Source: Streptomyces olivaceus (GTDB lineage: Bacteria; Actinomycetota; Actinomycetes; Streptomycetales; Streptomycetaceae). From it: 64,000 nucleotides of DNA. The DNA is taken from contig NZ_JOFH01000028.1 in assembly GCF_000721235.1 (NCBI RefSeq), positions 1 through 64,000 of the forward strand. Direction: 5' to 3'. The notes under the pieces are model-generated. The model was given only the letters and a program-made list of their open reading frames with translations. It was not told the origin of the DNA and did not search any database. How positions within the stretch are numbered: position 1 is the stretch's first letter; the number at the start of each line of letters is the position of its first letter. Both the position numbers and the translations under genes were made by a program. Of this stretch, positions 24,322 to 33,770 are shown in pieces.

Positions 24322-26052
24322 ATGACGCAGGGCAGTGTGCACGAGGAGGGAACGCGACCGCAGTCCGTCCGGCACGACCACGGCCGGAACACCGGCGGCG
24401 GCCGGGACGAGGGCGGCGGGGGCACGGCGGGGCGGCAGGAGCCGCCGGGCGGGGACGGCAGACGGCCCGCTCGGGGCGGGCGCCGACACCGGGCGCTGCG
24501 CTGGTCGGCGACGACGCTGGCGGTCCTGATACTCGGCACGGCCGGCGCCGGTTACCTCTACTACGAGCACCTCAACGGCAACATCGAGAAGGGCGAGCGC
24601 AGCAGCGGCGACTCCAAGGCGCACCGGACCGAGCCGAACGCGGCCGGTCAGACGCCCCTCAACATCCTGCTGATCGGCTCGGACAGCCGCGCCTCCGACG
24701 CCAACGTGGCGCTGGGCGGCGGCCGGGACCACCGTGACAGTCCACCGCTGGGCGACGTGCAGATGCTGATCCACCTCGCCGCGGACCGCAAGAGCGCCTC
24801 GGTGGTGAGCATCCCCCGGGACACCCGGGTGGACATCCCGGCGTGCAAGGACCGCGGCACCGGGGAGGCGTTCCCGGCGACCAACGCCATCATCAACGAG
24901 TCGCTCGCCCGCGGCGGCGCCGGCTGCACCCTGGCCACCTGGGAGAACCTCACCGGCCTCTACGTCGACCACTGGATGACCATCGACTTCGCGGGCGTGG
25001 TCTCGATGGCGGACGCCGTCGGCGGGGTCGAGGTCTGCGTGAACCAGAACGTGTGGGACCGCCCGCTGCCCGGCGTGCCCGGCGGCTCCGGCCTGAAGCT
25101 GACGGCCGGCTCGCACAAGGTGCAGGGCGAGGAGGCGCTCCAGTGGCTGCGTACACGGCACGCGTGGGGCAGCGACCCGCTGCGGGCCAGGGCCCAGCAC
25201 ATGTACATGAACTCGATGATCCGCACGCTGAAGCAGCAGAACGTCTTCACCGACACCGGCCGGCTCATGGGCCTGGCCGAGGCCGCGACGAACTCCCTGA
25301 AGGTCTCCGAGGAGATCGGCACCGTCAAGAAGCTGTACGACCTGGGCATGCAGCTCAAGACGGTGCCCACCGACCGCATCACCATGACGACACTCCCCAC
25401 CGTCCCGGACGACCAGGACGCGAACCATCTGCTGCCGGCCGCCGACGCCGACACGATGTGGGCGATGCTCCGCGACGACGTGTCCTTCGACGGCAAGGGC
25501 GGCGCGAGCGGCAGGGACGGCGAGGACGGCGAAAACGGCAAGGACGGCAAGGGGACCGGAGGCCGGGGGGAGGGTTCCGGCGGGGACGGGGCGGCCGGGG
25601 AGGACGCCGGGGACCGGCCCTCCGACGAGCCGGCCGCCGACGCCGAGATGGACGTGCTCGTCCAGAACGGCACCCGCTCCGCGACCCTCGGCCCGGTCAC
25701 GGGCCGCGCCGGCGCGGTCGCCGGGACGCTGGTGGAGAAGGGCTTCACCAGGGCGACGACCGACGCCTCGGCCGCGCGCTCCGAGGAGAGGACCACGGTC
25801 CGCTACCCGGGCGACGAGCTGGCGGGAGACGCGCGGCGCGTGGCCGAGGCGCTGGGAATTCCGGCGAGTTCGGTGCGCGAGTCCACCGACGTGTCCGGGA
25901 TCACCCTCGTCGTGGGAGCGGACTGGCGCTCGGGCACGTCCTACCCGAAACAGAAGACACCCGAGGCCGGAGACCTGCCGGACGACAGCGACGCCCTCAA
26001 CGGCTCGGAAACCGACAAGTGCATGGAGGTCTACCAGCCCTACCGATGGTAG
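24322..26052 (+). CDS. LCP family protein 3 with LytR_C domain (unit B)
   Basis: 576 residues: a Gly/Arg-rich cytoplasmic N-terminus (1-59), a membrane segment (60-81, then YYEHLNGNI), an LCP domain (about 108-390: NILLIGSDSRASDANV, VQMLIHLAADRKSASVVSIPRD, WLRTRHAWGSDPLRARAQHM), a Gly/Asp-rich linker (GGASGRDGEDGENGKDGKG) and a LytR_C domain (about 440-530). The QQ of the usual R-x-x-x-Q-Q motif is QH here, but the family Arg and first Gln are kept. Start ATG 24322 has a GGAGAAGGA ribosome site. The paralogue is at 28104. Confidence 0.9.
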   Translation: MTQGSVHEEGTRPQSVRHDHGRNTGGGRDEGGGGTAGRQEPPGGDGRRPARGGRRHRALRWSATTLAVLILGTAGAGYLYYEHLNGNIEKGERSSGDSKAHRTEPNAAGQTPLNILLIGSDSRASDANVALGGGRDHRDSPPLGDVQMLIHLAADRKSASVVSIPRDTRVDIPACKDRGTGEAFPATNAIINESLARGGAGCTLATWENLTGLYVDHWMTIDFAGVVSMADAVGGVEVCVNQNVWDRPLPGVPGGSGLKLTAGSHKVQGEEALQWLRTRHAWGSDPLRARAQHMYMNSMIRTLKQQNVFTDTGRLMGLAEAATNSLKVSEEIGTVKKLYDLGMQLKTVPTDRITMTTLPTVPDDQDANHLLPAADADTMWAMLRDDVSFDGKGGASGRDGEDGENGKDGKGTGGRGEGSGGDGAAGEDAGDRPSDEPAADAEMDVLVQNGTRSATLGPVTGRAGAVAGTLVEKGFTRATTDASAARSEERTTVRYPGDELAGDARRVAEALGIPASSVRESTDVSGITLVVGADWRSGTSYPKQKTPEAGDLPDDSDALNGSETDKCMEVYQPYRW

Positions 26053-26122
26053 GAGTTCACGAATATAGGAGAGATTGCCCTGATGTAGGGGTGTCGAATG
26101 TGACACCAGAGTCGTTCGACGC

Positions 26123-26146
26123 CGAACCGGGCGGATAGTGTGAGCG
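26123..26146 (+). promoter_or_regulatory. Promoter-like element of LCP gene 4
   Basis: Near-identical to 22147-22170, with TAGTGT at 26136-26141 as the -10 and TTCGAC at 26115-26120 as a possible -35 (short spacer). It lies about 110 bases before the start of gene 4, as in the paralogous unit. Confidence 0.55.
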
Positions 26147-26257
26147 CTCCAGTGCCCCGGCCGCGAGCTCAGCCCTGGCGTCGTGCACTTGTTGACCCTT
26201 TATCGTGCGCCTTCCATCGGAGGTGCCGCGTGGCCCCCGACGGAGGATTGGGAGACC

Positions 26258-28024
26258 GTGGACGCGCAAGGACGTGGGCGGGCAGACGACGTGGATCCCG
26301 CAGACCAATGGGTGCTCAATCCGCACACTGGTGAATACGAACTGCGACTGCCCTCTTCCGCTCCGCAGTCGCCCGCGCCCCAGCCGCCCGTGCCGGGCCC
26401 CCGCAGAGGTGCTCCGCGCTCGCCCGGGGCCCCGGGCGACGGCGACCGCCGCGACACCGCGGGCACCGCCCGTCGTCGTACGGCCGCACCGGGACGCGAG
26501 GTTCCGCCGCAGCGGCGGCGCCGGACGCCCGAGGAGCCGGTGCCCGGGCGGCGCGGACGCCGCCCGGAGAAGAAGAGGTCGAAGGGCAAGAAGGTGCTGC
26601 TGTGGACCGGCGGCACCATGGCCTTCGTCGTCCTCGCCGCTGGCGCCGGCGGCTACCTCTACCTCAAGCACCTCGAGGGCAACGTCGCGACGACGGACGT
26701 CGGCACCGCCGGAAGCAGCAGCTTCAAGAAGGACGAGGCCTTCAACATCCTCATCATCGGTACGGACAAGCGCACCGGTGAGGGCAACGAGGGCTACGGC
26801 GACAAGGGCAGCGCCGGGCACGCGGACACGAACATCCTGCTGCACGTGTCCAAGGACCGGTCCAACGCGACCGCCCTCAGCATCCCCCGCGACATGATCG
26901 TCGACATCCCCGACTGCGAGACCACGCAGGACGACGGGTCGACGAAGATCATCCCCGGCTCTTCCGGCGTCCGCTTCAACCAGAGCCTCGGCGACCTCGG
27001 CCGGGACGCGGGCTGCGCGATGCGCACGGTGGCGGAGACGACCGGCGTCAAGCCCGACCACTTCATGATGGCCGACTTCAACGCGGTCAAGACGCTGACC
27101 ACCGCGGTCGGCGGTGTGGACGTCTGCGTGGAGAACGCCGTGGACGACCCGAAGTCCCACCTCAAGCTTCCCGCGGGCGAGTCCACGGTGAAGGGCGAGC
27201 AGGCCCTCGCCTTCGTCCGCACCCGGCACGCCTTCGGCAACGAGGGCGACCTGGACCGCATCAAGGTGCAGCAGCAGTTCCTGGGCTCGCTCATGCGCAA
27301 GATGTCCTCCGGCGACACCCTCACCAGCCCCACCAAGCTGGTGAAGCTGGCCGAGGCGGCGACCAACGCCCTCACCGTGGACAAGGCCATCGGCAGCGTG
27401 GGCACCCTCAAGGACGTCGCCCTGGAGCTGAAGAAGGTGCCGCCGAAGAACATCACGTTCACCACGGTGCCGGTGCTGGACAACCCCGCCGAGAAGGTCA
27501 AGGCGACGGTGGTCCCCAACGAGGCCAAGGCACCGCAGGTCTTCGACATGATCAAGAACGACATCTCCTTCACCGAGGTCGAGCAGAAGGAGAAGAAGGA
27601 GAAGGCAGCCGTCGCCGCCCGGCTCAAGGGCGAGAAGTCCGACCCCGGCGAGGTCCGGGTCCGCGTCATGAACGGCGGCGCCCCCGCCGGCAGTGCCCAG
27701 CAGGAGCTGGCCTACCTCCAGACGGACGCCGGCGTCACGAAGTCCGAGAACGCGGGCAACGCCCCCGAAGAGGCCGACAAGACGACCCTGGAGTACGACT
27801 CCGACCAGGCCGACCAGGCCCGCGCCCTCGCCGAGATCCTCGGCCTGTCCGGCGCCGCCATGAATCCGGGCGAGAGCGTCACCAACTCGCAGGGCCTGCC
27901 CACCATGACCTTGACCCTCGGCAAGGACTTCAAGGGCGCCGGCGTCAAGATCGGCTCCTCCTCCGTCAAGAAGCCGGACCTGGACACCGAGTCCACGGCC
28001 GACCAGAAGCAGTGCGCCAGTTGA
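26258..28024 (+). CDS. LCP family protein 4 with LytR_C domain (unit A')
   Basis: 588 residues, a close paralogue of LCP protein 2 over its whole length: the same N-terminal DPADQWVLNPHTGEYELRL, the same linker style, membrane segment (about 107-130), LCP domain (NILIIGTDKRTGEGNEG, FVRTRHAFGNEGDLDRIKVQQQF) and LytR_C domain, with long identical stretches near the end (LAEILGLSGAA, SVTNSQGLPTMTLTLGKDF). The GTG 26258 start follows the GGAGGATTGGGAGACC leader shared with gene 2. The strong identity at the 3' end suggests recent duplication or gene conversion. Confidence 0.9.
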   Translation: MDAQGRGRADDVDPADQWVLNPHTGEYELRLPSSAPQSPAPQPPVPGPRRGAPRSPGAPGDGDRRDTAGTARRRTAAPGREVPPQRRRRTPEEPVPGRRGRRPEKKRSKGKKVLLWTGGTMAFVVLAAGAGGYLYLKHLEGNVATTDVGTAGSSSFKKDEAFNILIIGTDKRTGEGNEGYGDKGSAGHADTNILLHVSKDRSNATALSIPRDMIVDIPDCETTQDDGSTKIIPGSSGVRFNQSLGDLGRDAGCAMRTVAETTGVKPDHFMMADFNAVKTLTTAVGGVDVCVENAVDDPKSHLKLPAGESTVKGEQALAFVRTRHAFGNEGDLDRIKVQQQFLGSLMRKMSSGDTLTSPTKLVKLAEAATNALTVDKAIGSVGTLKDVALELKKVPPKNITFTTVPVLDNPAEKVKATVVPNEAKAPQVFDMIKNDISFTEVEQKEKKEKAAVAARLKGEKSDPGEVRVRVMNGGAPAGSAQQELAYLQTDAGVTKSENAGNAPEEADKTTLEYDSDQADQARALAEILGLSGAAMNPGESVTNSQGLPTMTLTLGKDFKGAGVKIGSSSVKKPDLDTESTADQKQCAS

Positions 28025-28103
28025 CCTGAAGGGCTCGTCGCGCGTCTCACAGGGCGGCGACGGGCCCGTGCGGTGGCGCGGGGGTGGGGAGAGGGACGCG
28101 GAC

Positions 28104-29948
28104 ATGACGCGAGGCAGTGTGCAGGGGGAGGACACGCGGGAGGGCGGATCGAACGCCCCGGAGCGTGCGGAGGCCGTACGGAAGGACGACGACAACGCTG
28201 TCGACGGCACCGAGGACAGCGAGAGCGCAGGCGAGGAGCCCGGCGGGGAAACCGGCCGCGAGGCCGGTGGGGAGACGGAGGGGGCAGACGCCGACGAACC
28301 CGGTAGGGAAACGGAGGGGACAGTTGGCGACGAACCGGGTGGGGAGACCGGTGGACAAGCAGCCGACAAACCCGGCGGGAAACCCGGCGACGCCCCCCGC
28401 GAGAAGGCGCCCCGTGCCGAGGACGCCGGAGAGGCCCTCACCGAGACCCCCGGCCGCCGCCCGCGCGGAGCCCGCCGCGTCCTGCGCCTGACCGCGGTGG
28501 GCCTTGCCCTGCTGCTGGCCTGCCTGGCTGGCGCCGGATACCTCTACTACGAGCACCTCAACGGCAACATCCAGCGGGACGCCCTGAACCTGGGCGACAG
28601 CAAGGTCGCCGCGCCGACCCCGAACGCGGCCGGGCAGACCCCGCTGAACATCCTCGTCATCGGCTCGGACGCCCGGGACAGCGAGGAGAACCAGCAACTG
28701 GGCGGCGCCCGCGAGACGTTCGGCTCCACGCCGCTGGCGGACGTGCAGATGCTGGTGCACCTGTCCGCGGACCGCAGCAACATGTCGGTGGTCAGCATGC
28801 CGCGCGACACCCTGGTCGAGATACCCAAGTGCACCGACCCGGACGACGGCGAGGTCTACCCGGCGAGCGACGGCCGGGTGATGACCAACCAGAGCCTCGG
28901 ACACGGCGGCCCCGGCTGCACGGTGGCCACCTGGCAGGAGCTGACCGGCATCCACATCGACCATTTCGTGATGGTCGACTTCGCGGGCGTGGTGTCGATG
29001 GCGGACGCCGTCGGCGGCGTCCCGGTCTGCGTGGACGCCAACATCCACTCCCGCGACGGCCAGGGGCACGGCTCCGGCCTGAAACTGGCGGAGGGGACGC
29101 ACCCGGTCAAGGGCGAGCAGGCCCTGCAGTGGCTGCGCACCCGCTACGGCTTCGAGGACGGCAGCGACCTGGCGCGGGCCAAGGCCCAGCACATGTACCT
29201 GAACTCGATGGTCCGGATGCTGCGCGAGAACGCCACCCTCGGCAACCCGAACAAGCTGCGCAGGCTCGCCGAGGAAGCCACCGCGGCGCTCACCGTCGAC
29301 CCGGGCCTGGACACCGTCAAGAAGCTGTACGACCTCAGCGACGAGCTGCGCCGGGTGAAGCCCGAGCGCATCACCATGACCACGATGCCCAACCGGTACG
29401 TCGGCGCCCGCGTCGAGCCGACCGAGGACGCCGAGCAGCTCTTCCGGCTGGTCCGCGAGGACATCGCGCTGGACGGCAAGGACGCGAAGAAGGAGCCCGA
29501 CCCCGAGCCGACGGCCCCGGCCGACCCGGCGGACCCCGACGACGAGCTGGCCGTCCAGGTCCGCAACGGCACCCGCACCGACGAGCTGGGCGCGGCGCCC
29601 GGGCGGGCGAACACCGTCGCCGGGCTCCTGGTGGACCAGGGGTTCGCCAAGGCCGTCGCCGACTCCTCGGTGCTGCCGAGCGAGGACCGCACCGTCGTCC
29701 GCTACCCGAGCACCGACCTGGAGGGCGACGCACGGCGCGTGGCCGAGGTCCTGGGCATCCCGGCCGGCTCGGTGCTGCGGTCGACGGAGGTCTCCGGCGT
29801 CACTCTCGTCGTGGGCGCCGACTGGCGCGAGGGTACGGCGTACAAGGCGCCCGAGGCCGACGACAGCACCCCGGAGTCGGCCGAGGCCCTCAACGGGGCG
29901 GACGACGACGCCTGCATGCACGTGGACCCGTCGTTCACCTGGTCCTGA
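28104..29948 (+). CDS. LCP family protein 5 with LytR_C domain (unit B')
   Basis: 614 residues, paralogue of LCP protein 3. It differs by a long, very acidic cytoplasmic N-terminus (about 20-115) built of repeats such as GGETGREAGGETEG and DEPGRETEGTVGDEPGGETGG. The membrane segment is at about 129-150, followed by YYEHLNGNI as in protein 3. The LCP domain has NILVIGSDARDSEENQQ, VQMLVHLSADRSNMSVVSMPRD and WLRTRYGFEDGSDLARAKAQHM. A LytR_C domain ends the protein. ATG 28104 begins MTRGSV, matching MTQGSV of protein 3, behind a GGGAGAGGGA ribosome site. Confidence 0.9.
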   Translation: MTRGSVQGEDTREGGSNAPERAEAVRKDDDNAVDGTEDSESAGEEPGGETGREAGGETEGADADEPGRETEGTVGDEPGGETGGQAADKPGGKPGDAPREKAPRAEDAGEALTETPGRRPRGARRVLRLTAVGLALLLACLAGAGYLYYEHLNGNIQRDALNLGDSKVAAPTPNAAGQTPLNILVIGSDARDSEENQQLGGARETFGSTPLADVQMLVHLSADRSNMSVVSMPRDTLVEIPKCTDPDDGEVYPASDGRVMTNQSLGHGGPGCTVATWQELTGIHIDHFVMVDFAGVVSMADAVGGVPVCVDANIHSRDGQGHGSGLKLAEGTHPVKGEQALQWLRTRYGFEDGSDLARAKAQHMYLNSMVRMLRENATLGNPNKLRRLAEEATAALTVDPGLDTVKKLYDLSDELRRVKPERITMTTMPNRYVGARVEPTEDAEQLFRLVREDIALDGKDAKKEPDPEPTAPADPADPDDELAVQVRNGTRTDELGAAPGRANTVAGLLVDQGFAKAVADSSVLPSEDRTVVRYPSTDLEGDARRVAEVLGIPAGSVLRSTEVSGVTLVVGADWREGTAYKAPEADDSTPESAEALNGADDDACMHVDPSFTWS

Positions 29949-29992
29949 GAACCGCAGACCCTGAGAGCCGCAGACCCCGAGAGCCCGCAGAC
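29944..29992. repeat. 16-bp tandem repeat, three copies
   Basis: Three units of about 16 bases (cctgagaaccgcagac and variants) overlap the stop codon of LCP gene 5. The remaining gap to 30262 (about 270 bases) holds an unassigned spacer with a GACGGGGCATGATGACGGAAACGGCG segment split by no clear gene; I see no convincing promoter or RNA there. Confidence 0.75.
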
Positions 29993-30262
29993 CCCGTGCG
30001 CGGTCCGGGGCGCGCGGGTGCCGCTCCTCGTCGAGGACGGGGCATGATGACGGAAACGGCGGGCAGTCGCACGCCGGACTGGGCGTTCACCGGTGCTCGC
30101 GTTACCGCGAACGGGGGACACGGTTGCGTGCCGCGGGGGTCGCAGCCCCGGGCAGCAGATCCTATGGGCCTACGGTGCTCACGGATCCCACATCCGGCCC
30201 ACGGAACCCACGTCCGGCCCCACCGGCTCGCACCCGGGGCCCGTCCTCGCGGAGGTGTCACC

Positions 30263-31774
30263 TTGCCCACGCCGCCCCGCTCCCCCCGGGTCCCGGCCTC
30301 GTCCCCCCACGGCGGCCCGCCGCGCGGACGCGGCGGCGCCCGGCCGTCCGGGCGGACTCCGAGGCCCCCCGTACGGCGGAAGAAGCCGCGCTGGGCCGTG
30401 CGGGCGGTGACCGCGCTGTCGGTGGTGGTGCTGGCCTCCGCCGGGATCGGGCACGCGGTGCTCTCGGGTCTGGACTCGGACATCTCGCGGGTCGACGCCT
30501 TCAAGGACATGAAGAACCGGCCCCGGGCGGGCGACGGCATGAACGTCCTGATGGTCGGCACCGACGGCCGGGACAGCATCAGCGAGGAGCAGCGGCGCAA
30601 GTACAAGCTGGGCGGCGCCCCCTGCCACTGCACCGACACCATCATGATCGTGCACATCTCGGAGGACCGGGAGCGCGCCAGCGTGGTCAGCCTGCCGCGC
30701 GACTCGTACGCCGAGACGCCCGGCCACACCGACCGCACCACCGGGGAGCAGCACAAGGGCCATCCGATCAAGCTGAACGCCGCCTACGCGGAGGGCGGCC
30801 CGCAGCTGACCGTCCGCACCGTCGAGAACATGACCCGCGTGAAGATCGACCACTACCTGGAGGTCGACTTCACCAGCTTCATGAAGACCGTGGACGTCCT
30901 CGGCGGGGTGCAGATCTGCACCGTCGAGCCGCTCAAGGACAGTTACACCGGGCTCGACCTGGCGGCCGGCACCCACACCCTGCAGGGCGGGCAGGCGCTG
31001 CAGTACGTGCGGTCCCGCCACCTCGACGGCGCCTCGGACCTGAGCCGGATGAAGCGCCAGCAGCGTTTCCTGGCCGCCCTGATCGACCGGGCGACCTCGT
31101 CGGGGATCCTGCTGAACCCGCTGAAGTTCCGGGACGTCACCCGGGCCGTGCTGGGCTCGGTCCGCGCCGACCAGGGGTTCGGGACCGACGAGCTGCTGAC
31201 GCTGGGGCGGGCGATGCGGGACTTCTCGCCGTCGTCCTCGGAGTTCACCACCGTGCCGATCGGGCAGATGGGCTACGCCGTGAAGGGCGTCGGCTCGACC
31301 CTGAAGTGGGACCCGGCGAAGTCGGAACGGATCTTCGACGCCCTGCGCCAGGACGAGCCGCTGGCCGCGCCGAAGCCGGAGCAGAAGGGCCCGGGTCCGG
31401 TGCGGGTCCCGGTGGACCCGAAGCAGATCCGGGTCCAGGTGGAGAACGGCACCCGCACCGCCGGGCTCGGCAAGAAGGTGGACGACGCGCTGGCCGCCAC
31501 CGGGTTCGGCACGACGAAGGCGCCGCAGAACGCCGCCGACCGGTCCGTCGAGCGGACCGTCGTCGCCTACGACCCCCGCTGGGACCGGTCGGCGAAGTCG
31601 CTGGCCGCCGCCCTGCCCGGCAGCGAGCTGAAGCCGGTCGAGGGGCAGGGGGCGACCCTGAAGGTGATCGCGGGCGCCGACTACGAGAAGGTCGCGAAGG
31701 TGACGCCGGCGGACCCGCCGCAGGAGTCGGGCGCCGTGGTGCGCGGCGACGAGGTGACCTGCGGCGGGCAGTGA
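30263..31774 (+). CDS. LCP family protein 6 with LytR_C domain
   Basis: 503 residues from TTG 30263, which I choose because a near-perfect GGAGGTG ribosome site precedes it by six bases; longer in-frame starts exist at about 30163. The N-terminus is Pro/Arg-rich, then a membrane segment (about 49-70), an LCP domain (NVLMVGTDGRDSISEEQR, DTIMIVHISEDRERASVVSLPRDSY, YVRSRHLDGASDLSRMKRQQRF) and a LytR_C domain (about 390-475, from IRVQVENGTRTAGL). An extra Cys pair, APCHC, lies in the LCP domain. It converges on LCP gene 7 with an 18-base gap. Confidence 0.88.
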   Translation: MPTPPRSPRVPASSPHGGPPRGRGGARPSGRTPRPPVRRKKPRWAVRAVTALSVVVLASAGIGHAVLSGLDSDISRVDAFKDMKNRPRAGDGMNVLMVGTDGRDSISEEQRRKYKLGGAPCHCTDTIMIVHISEDRERASVVSLPRDSYAETPGHTDRTTGEQHKGHPIKLNAAYAEGGPQLTVRTVENMTRVKIDHYLEVDFTSFMKTVDVLGGVQICTVEPLKDSYTGLDLAAGTHTLQGGQALQYVRSRHLDGASDLSRMKRQQRFLAALIDRATSSGILLNPLKFRDVTRAVLGSVRADQGFGTDELLTLGRAMRDFSPSSSEFTTVPIGQMGYAVKGVGSTLKWDPAKSERIFDALRQDEPLAAPKPEQKGPGPVRVPVDPKQIRVQVENGTRTAGLGKKVDDALAATGFGTTKAPQNAADRSVERTVVAYDPRWDRSAKSLAAALPGSELKPVEGQGATLKVIAGADYEKVAKVTPADPPQESGAVVRGDEVTCGGQ

Positions 31775-31792
31775 GGGCGCGCCGGGCTCCGG

Positions 31793-33076
31793 TCAGTTGC
31801 CGGAGACGGTGACCTTCTCGTCGTTCTTCAGCTCTTCGACGAGCTTCTTGACCTTGGCGTCGTCCCACCTGAGGTTGCCGCCGACGCTGCCCGAGATCGG
31901 CATGTTCATCGAGGTGCCCTCGCCGCCGCTGACGCTCTTCATCGCCCAGAACATGCTCGCCAGGTCGAACAGGCCCATGTCCTTGTCGACGATGAGGGAG
32001 TCGAGGCCCGCGCCCATGGTCGGGTACAGCTTGAACGGGTTGAGGACCGTCGAGGGGGTGGCCACCTGGCTCGCCAGCGCCGACAGGAACTTCTGCTGGT
32101 TCTTGGTGCGGTCCAGGTCGGAGCCGGCCAGCGCGTACCGGGTGCGGACGAAGGCGAGGGCCTCCTCGCCGTTCAGGGTCTGCTCGCCCTTCTTGAGGTC
32201 GGCGCCGGACTTCTTGTCCTTGATGTCCTGCGGGATGTCGATGTCGACGCCGCCGACCGCGTCCACGATGTTCGCGAAGCCGGCGAAGCCGATCTCCACG
32301 TAGTGGTCCAGGCGCAGCCCGGTGTTGTGCTCGATGGTGCGCACCAGCAGCTCGGGGCCGTCCTCGGCGTACGCGGCGTTCAGCTTGGTGCGGCGGCCCG
32401 TGCCCGGGTACTCCTTGCCGGACTCGGAGCCGACGAAGCTCGGGATCTCCACGTCCGAGTCGCGGGGCAGGGAGATCAGCGTCGATCCGTTGTCCCCGGT
32501 GTGCAGGATCATCATGGAGTCGGTGCGCTTGCCCTCGGCGTCACCGGTGTGCAGGTCCTTCTTCTGGTCGTCGGTCATGCCCTCGCGGCTGTCGGAACCG
32601 ACGATCAGGTAGTTCGTGCCCTCGCCCGCTCCGGGCCGCTCGATGACCTTGGACAGGTCGACCTCGCGGTTGAGCTTGGAGTCGGCCCAGAAGTAGGTGC
32701 CCACCGTCGTGACGACCAGCACGGTCACCACGGTGATCGCGGTCCACTTGATCCGCCGGCGCCAGTTCGGCGCGGGCCGCCCGGGGTCGTAGCCGCCGGG
32801 GCCCTGCCCGGGTCCGCGGCCGCCGGGGCTGCCGTAGACCTGGCCGGTGTTGTAGTCGCCGTCGTACCCGTCGCCGTGCCCCTGGCCGTCGGTGTACGAC
32901 GGCTGCTGCGGGACCCCGGCGCCGTACGGCGGGGCCGGCTGGCCCGGGCCGGGAGGCGGTGCGCCGCGGCGGACCTGCCGCATCACACGCGCGCTCTCGG
33001 GCCGTGCGCTCGCGCTGCCGCGCCCGTACGCGTTGCCGCGGCTGTCACCGGACCATCCCTCGGGCCAATCATTCAT
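31793..33076 (-). CDS. LCP family protein 7
   Basis: 427 residues, transcribed opposite to the other six. The N-terminal ~105 residues are a Gly/Pro/Tyr/Gln-rich cytoplasmic region, followed by a membrane segment (about 112-133) and an LCP domain to the C-terminus (NYLIVGSDSREGMTDDQ, DSMMILHTGDNGSTLISLPRDSDVEIP, FVRTRYALAGSDLDRTKNQQKF). There is no LytR_C domain. It is more similar in style to the general LCP enzymes than to the duplicated units. Start ATG 33076 (MNDWPEGW) has no strong ribosome site and could be leaderless. Confidence 0.88.
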   Translation of the reverse strand: MNDWPEGWSGDSRGNAYGRGSASARPESARVMRQVRRGAPPPGPGQPAPPYGAGVPQQPSYTDGQGHGDGYDGDYNTGQVYGSPGGRGPGQGPGGYDPGRPAPNWRRRIKWTAITVVTVLVVTTVGTYFWADSKLNREVDLSKVIERPGAGEGTNYLIVGSDSREGMTDDQKKDLHTGDAEGKRTDSMMILHTGDNGSTLISLPRDSDVEIPSFVGSESGKEYPGTGRRTKLNAAYAEDGPELLVRTIEHNTGLRLDHYVEIGFAGFANIVDAVGGVDIDIPQDIKDKKSGADLKKGEQTLNGEEALAFVRTRYALAGSDLDRTKNQQKFLSALASQVATPSTVLNPFKLYPTMGAGLDSLIVDKDMGLFDLASMFWAMKSVSGGEGTSMNMPISGSVGGNLRWDDAKVKKLVEELKNDEKVTVSGN

Positions 33077-33196
33077 GCGGACCAGTGTGCAGGGCCGCAG
33101 GGTGCGCGTTACAAGGGTCGTCGGAAAATCAGGGCCTGCCTGTTGCGAAGCCGACACAAAATCACGCCCGTGTACCCCCGGCATAAGGTGGAGGCC

Positions 33197-33763
33197 ATGA
33201 CAGACCAGGCAGAACAGGCCTCGGCCGCGCCGTCGGCGGCTCCGGAGATCCCGGGCAAGCCGACCTCGGCGTCCCGCACCACCCTCAGCCACATCATGAC
33301 CCACAGCGACACCAACCTTCTGGGCACCGTCCACGGCGGCGTGATCATGAAGCTGGTCGACGACGCGGCGGGCGCCGTGGCCGGACGGCACTCCGGCGGG
33401 CCCGCCGTCACCGCGTCCATGGACGAGATGGCGTTCCTCGAACCGGTCCGGGTCGGCGACCTGGTCCATGTGAAGGCCCAGGTCAACTGGACCGGCCGGA
33501 CCTCGATGGAGGTGGGCGTGCGGGTCATGGCCGAGCGCTGGAACGAGTCGGCCCCGGCCACCCAGGTCGGCTCGGCCTACCTGGTCTTCGCCGCCGTCGA
33601 CGCGGACGGGCGGCCCCGCTCGGTCCCGCCGGTCCTCCCGGAGACCGAGAAGGACAGGCGCCGCTACCAGGAGGCGCAGATCCGCCGCACCCACCGCCTG
33701 GCCCGCCGCCGCGCGATCATGGAGCTGCGCGAGCGGCGGGTGGCGGAGGGCTACGCGGACTGA
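33197..33763 (+). CDS. Hotdog-fold acyl-CoA thioesterase
   Basis: A 188-residue acyl-CoA thioesterase of the YciA/BFIT-like type. The hotdog core is clear: LSHIMTHSDTNLLGTVHGGVIMKLVDDAAGAVAGRHS, with the catalytic-region Asp and HGG, then VTASMDEMAFLEPVRVGDLVHVKAQV. The last 35 residues are a basic helix (RRYQEAQIRRTHRLARRRAIMELRERR) typical of this subgroup. Start ATG 33197 has GGTGGAGGCC before it. It is divergent from LCP gene 7 and probably hydrolyses medium or long acyl-CoA; substrate not assignable. Confidence 0.87.
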   Translation: MTDQAEQASAAPSAAPEIPGKPTSASRTTLSHIMTHSDTNLLGTVHGGVIMKLVDDAAGAVAGRHSGGPAVTASMDEMAFLEPVRVGDLVHVKAQVNWTGRTSMEVGVRVMAERWNESAPATQVGSAYLVFAAVDADGRPRSVPPVLPETEKDRRRYQEAQIRRTHRLARRRAIMELRERRVAEGYAD

Positions 33764-33770
33764 CCCGCGG

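Noticed and set aside
24075..24737. Open frame through the 30-bp repeats encoding a 10-residue repeat protein
   Set aside because: It runs far into LCP gene 3 in the wrong frame; openness follows from a repeat unit divisible by three without stops.
20779..33076. A biosynthetic gene cluster
   Set aside because: The many LCP genes are envelope ligases, and there are no synthases, tailoring enzymes or resistance genes of a natural-product pathway.
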